Origin: an uncultured Akkermansia sp.
GTDB lineage: Bacteria > Verrucomicrobiota > Verrucomicrobiia > Verrucomicrobiales > Akkermansiaceae
Assembly (NCBI GenBank): GCA_900766865.1
Contig: CAAFXA010000389.1
Coordinates: 1-8,629, forward strand
Length of the DNA: 8,629 nt
Direction: 5' to 3'
The position numbers and the translations under genes were made by a program. Position 1 is the first letter of the stretch. Each line of letters begins with the position of its first letter. Of this stretch, positions 6,014-8,629 are shown piece by piece. The notes under the pieces are model-generated. The model searched no databases. It worked only from the letters and a program-made list of their open reading frames with translations, and was not told where the DNA came from.

Positions 6014-7231
6014 ATGGATTTCAGAACTTACCTCCGGCACCACCCGGACAAAAATGGTTTCTACGGTCGATTCGGCGGTGCTTATCTGCCTGCCGAACTG
6101 GAGCCGGCTTTCAAGGAAATTACCGAAGCATACAACAGCATCTGCCACTCCGCCCAGTTTATCAACGAGCTGCGCCGCATCCGCAAGCAGTTCCAGGGAC
6201 GCCCCACCCCGGTATATCATTGCGAGCGCCTTTCTCGCCTCAATGGCGGAGCCCAGATTTACCTGAAGCGTGAAGATCTGAACCACACAGGAGCTCACAA
6301 ACTTAATCACTGCATGGGCGAAGGCCTGCTGGCCAAGTTCATGGGCAAGAAGAAAATTATCGCCGAGACCGGTGCCGGGCAGCACGGCGTGGCCCTGGCC
6401 ACAGCTGCGGCCTACTTCGGCCTGGAATGCGAAATCCACATGGGCGAGGTTGATATCGCCAAGCAGGCCCCTAACGTCACCCGCATGAAAATGCTGGGTG
6501 CCAACGTCGTGAGTGTAAAGCACGGTCTCAAGACACTGAAAGAGGCTGTTGACAGCGCCTTCGAAGCATACCAGCGCGATTATAAAACCGCCATTTACTG
6601 CATTGGCTCCGTGCTGGGTCCGCATCCCTTCCCCATGATGGTGCGCGACTTCCAGATGGTAGTGGGAGCAGAGGCTCGCGAGCAATTCCTGGAGATGACT
6701 GGTATTCTGCCGGATGTGGTGTGCGCCTGTGTGGGTGGTGGGTCCAACGCTATGGGCATGTTCCCGGCTTTCCTCGATGACCCGGTAGACATCTACGGCA
6801 TTGAGCCCATGGGCAAGAGCGAGAAGCTCGGCGACCACGCGGCCTCCATGAAATATGGCGAGGAAGGCATCATGCACGGCTTTAACAGCATTATGCTTAA
6901 GGACGATGCCGGCGAGCCCGCCCCTGTGTATTCCATCGCCAGTGGTCTGGATTACCCTTCCGTGGGCCCGGAGCACGCTTACCTGCGTGACATCGGACGA
7001 GTGCAGTATGATAGTGTGAGCGATGAGGAAGCAGTGGACGCATTCTTCAAACTCAGCCGCTACGAGGGTATTATCCCCGCACTGGAGAGCTCCCACGCCG
7101 TGGCTTTTGCCATGCGCAAGGCTCGCGAGATGGGCACTGGTGCCATTCTGGCAAACTGCTCCGGCCGAGGCGATAAGGACGTGGACTATATCGCCGAGCA
7201 CTACGGCTATGGCGAGCAGTACAAGTTCTGA
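6014..7231 (+). CDS. trpB: Tryptophan synthase beta subunit
   Basis: TrpB joins indole and L-serine to make L-tryptophan, using PLP, normally in an alpha2beta2 complex with TrpA that channels indole. The 405-residue protein has the usual length and landmarks: [13 protein letters not shown] (84-96) with the PLP lysine K96, the catalytic Glu E118 in AETGAGQHG, the phosphate loop GGGSNA (241-246), and the pyridine-nitrogen serine S383 in NCSGRGDKD. It differs from the enterobacterial type at known conserved spots: KLNH for KINN after the lysine, SIASGLDYP for SISAGLDFP (307-315), and [13 protein letters not shown] for GPHPYPTMVRDFQ. I read it as a TrpB1-type enzyme of a divergent subgroup. The start ATG 6014 gives MDFRTYL, a normal lead-in to [10 protein letters not shown]. 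It stands alone, without trpA or other trp genes, behind its own promoter and ahead of its own terminator. Confidence 0.96.
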   Translation: MDFRTYLRHHPDKNGFYGRFGGAYLPAELEPAFKEITEAYNSICHSAQFINELRRIRKQFQGRPTPVYHCERLSRLNGGAQIYLKREDLNHTGAHKLNHCMGEGLLAKFMGKKKIIAETGAGQHGVALATAAAYFGLECEIHMGEVDIAKQAPNVTRMKMLGANVVSVKHGLKTLKEAVDSAFEAYQRDYKTAIYCIGSVLGPHPFPMMVRDFQMVVGAEAREQFLEMTGILPDVVCACVGGGSNAMGMFPAFLDDPVDIYGIEPMGKSEKLGDHAASMKYGEEGIMHGFNSIMLKDDAGEPAPVYSIASGLDYPSVGPEHAYLRDIGRVQYDSVSDEEAVDAFFKLSRYEGIIPALESSHAVAFAMRKAREMGTGAILANCSGRGDKDVDYIAEHYGYGEQYKF

Positions 7232-7256
7232 TATTCCGGAAAACTCAGCTTTCAGA

Positions 7257-7282
7257 GCCCCGCCCAACGGCGGGGCTTTTTT
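7257..7282 (+). terminator. Strong intrinsic terminator after trpB
   Basis: GCCCCGCC (7257-7264) and GGCGGGGC (7269-7276) form a perfect 8-bp GC-rich stem with a CAAC loop, followed by six Ts (7277-7282). It starts 25 nt after the trpB stop codon. The uvrA stop codon of the opposite strand (7281-7283) overlaps the T-tract. On the minus strand no T-run follows the stem, so it would stop uvrA transcription less well, though the hairpin could still protect the mRNA end. Confidence 0.95.
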
Positions 7283-8629
7283 ATTTCTCCAATTCTGCTC
7301 GAATGAAGGGCGCCGTAATGCTGCATTTGTTACGGGCGACCTGTTTAACCGTACCCTCGGCCACAATGGTACCACCCTCTGCACCGGCACCCGGCCCCAC
7401 GTCAATAACGTAGTCAGCCTCGCAGATGAGCTCCAGGTTATGCTCGATGACCACGACCGTGTTGCCCATCTCCACCAGGCGGCGCAGCACTCCTACCAGC
7501 AGGCGGACATCGTGCGGGTGAAGGCCAATAGTGGGTTCCTCGATAAGATAAAGGTCCTGCGGCAGAGCTTTCCCCCGGCGGACGGCAGAAAGCGTGGCCC
7601 GACGGCCTTTGATAAGCTCTGCCACCAGCTTAATACGCTGAGCCTCGCCGCCGGAAAGAGTGTTACTGGCCTGTCCGAGGGTAAGATAGCCGAGCCCCGT
7701 CTCGCACAACAGCTTCAGCGGATCAGCCAGACGCGCTTGCCCTGCAAAGAACTCAGCTGCGTCCTCCATGTTCATATCCAGCACTTCCGCAATAGTTTTC
7801 CCCTTGTAGCGCACCTGAAGGGTACGAGAGTTGTAGCGAGCACCCCGGCAAGTCTCACAGGGCACGGTACAAGGCGGCAGGAAATCCATCTCCTGGCGCT
7901 GATAACCGGTACCCTTGCAGCTTTCGCAGTGCCCGGCAGCTGTATTGAAGGAGAATCGCCCGGCATCGAAACCCAGGCGGCGGGCATCCGCACTCTGGGC
8001 AAAGAGCTTTCGTATTTCATCAAAAATGCCGATGTAGGTGGCCGGGGTGGAACGCGGTGTTTTGCCCAGCGGGGACTGGTCAACGCGGTACAGCGCCCGC
8101 ACACTGTCCAGCCCGCGGGAGTCTTTCCAGATAGAACGCACCTCCGGGCTGACAGCGGCACCCAACGCATGTTGAACAGCCGGGGCAAGAGTGCCGGTAA
8201 TGAGGGAAGTCTTGCCTGCCCCCGAGGAGCCGGTCACCACCGTGAATCGGGCACGGGGGATACGCAGGTGTACATTCTTCAGGTTGTGAAGACAGCAGCC
8301 CGTAAGCTCCAGCCAGTCAACATCCTTCATCGGCAGCCACTTGCCACAATACGGGTGCCGGCGCTCTTCTGACAGGGCGCATCCGGTTACAGAAGACGGG
8401 TTGGCCGCAACCTCCGCAAACGTTCCCTGAGCCACAATTTCACCGCCATGCACACCAGCCCCGGGTCCCAGGTCGATGATATGGTCAGCGCAGCGCATGG
8501 TATCCTCATCGTGTTCCACCACCAGCAAGGTATTGCCACGCTGTTTCAGATCTGCCAATGTGGACAGCAAACGTTCATTATCCCGAGGGTGCAGCCCAAT
8601 GGTGGGTTCATCCAGCACATAAAGCACAC
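7281..8629 (-). CDS. uvrA: UvrABC excinuclease subunit A, C-terminal part (5' end outside window)
   Basis: This fragment of 448 codons aligns with roughly the second half of UvrA, the ATP-dependent damage sensor that loads UvrB in nucleotide excision repair. In fragment numbering: the end of the first ATPase with LDEPTIGLHPRDNERLL (5-21) and VVEHDED (36-42), the second Walker A GSSGAGKT (133-140), DQSPLGKTPRS (183-193), the zinc module C234, C237, C257, C260 (Cx2Cx19Cx2C), the ABC signature LSGGE (324-328), and the final VVVIEHNL segment. Departures from the usual form are Walker A GSSGAGKT instead of GVSGSGKS, Walker B IEEP instead of LDEP, and an added loop of about 12 residues (342-357) between signature and Walker B. 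The reading frame is open through the right edge, so the gene continues past 8629. UvrA-like ABC resistance proteins lack this zinc module and do not fit. It is convergent with trpB. Confidence 0.93.
   Translation of the reverse strand, partial: VLYVLDEPTIGLHPRDNERLLSTLADLKQRGNTLLVVEHDEDTMRCADHIIDLGPGAGVHGGEIVAQGTFAEVAANPSSVTGCALSEERRHPYCGKWLPMKDVDWLELTGCCLHNLKNVHLRIPRARFTVVTGSSGAGKTSLITGTLAPAVQHALGAAVSPEVRSIWKDSRGLDSVRALYRVDQSPLGKTPRSTPATYIGIFDEIRKLFAQSADARRLGFDAGRFSFNTAAGHCESCKGTGYQRQEMDFLPPCTVPCETCRGARYNSRTLQVRYKGKTIAEVLDMNMEDAAEFFAGQARLADPLKLLCETGLGYLTLGQASNTLSGGEAQRIKLVAELIKGRRATLSAVRRGKALPQDLYLIEEPTIGLHPHDVRLLVGVLRRLVEMGNTVVVIEHNLELICEADYVIDVGPGAGAEGGTIVAEGTVKQVARNKCSITAPFIRAELEK

Noticed and set aside
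5891..7405. Minus-strand open frame of 504 codons opposite trpB
   Set aside because: Crosses the trpB promoter, the terminator and the uvrA end; the only credible gene here is trpB on the plus strand.
7023..8372. Plus-strand open frame of 449 codons opposite uvrA
   Set aside because: Runs from inside trpB through a strong terminator and antisense to conserved UvrA motifs.

Overview
The window reads as an ordinary housekeeping stretch of a bacterial chromosome of moderately high GC, probably from a draft or metagenomic assembly. Bases 1-13 exactly match the common Illumina adapter 13-mer (reverse complement AGATCGGAAGAGC), so the left edge is a raw assembly end. The genes suggest a bacterium of the Planctomycetota-Verrucomicrobiota-Chlamydiota group, perhaps an Akkermansia-like gut verrucomicrobium. 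This is a moderate-confidence inference from the exported repeat protein with its SADxxxP-like motif, the form of TrpB, and promoters of TTGnnn-17-TA(G/C)AAT type rather than the Bacteroidota type. No rRNA or other marker is present to prove it.

Layout. Six genes lie on the minus strand from 5867 down to 14: an exported two-repeat protein of unknown function, gatB (tRNA amidotransferase B), a umuC-type Y-family DNA polymerase, pyrE (orotate phosphoribosyltransferase), a nagZ-like GH3 beta-N-acetylhexosaminidase, and the first 52 codons of an NAD-dependent sugar epimerase/dehydratase cut by the contig end. trpB (tryptophan synthase beta) is on the plus strand at 6014-7231, divergent from the exported protein. 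It ends at a strong intrinsic terminator that also separates it from the convergent C-terminal half of uvrA, which runs off the right edge.

How the genes relate. No single pathway links them. They cover cell-wall recycling (nagZ), pyrimidine synthesis (pyrE), translation (gatB), tryptophan synthesis (trpB), surface sugar metabolism (epimerase) and DNA damage response (umuC, uvrA). umuC has no umuD beside it, and trpB has no trpA or other trp gene beside it.

Regulation. Four promoter-like sites share a 17-nt spacer and a TAGAAT or TACAAT -10 box, upstream of the epimerase, pyrE, the exported protein and trpB. Two of them lie so close to the start codon that the mRNAs would be leaderless or nearly so. 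Most start codons here lack a Shine-Dalgarno sequence. I found no mobile element, CRISPR array, RNA gene or clearly new multi-gene system. The items most worth a second look are the exported repeat protein, the short-leader promoters, the Walker B change in UvrA and the operator-like inverted repeat before the epimerase.
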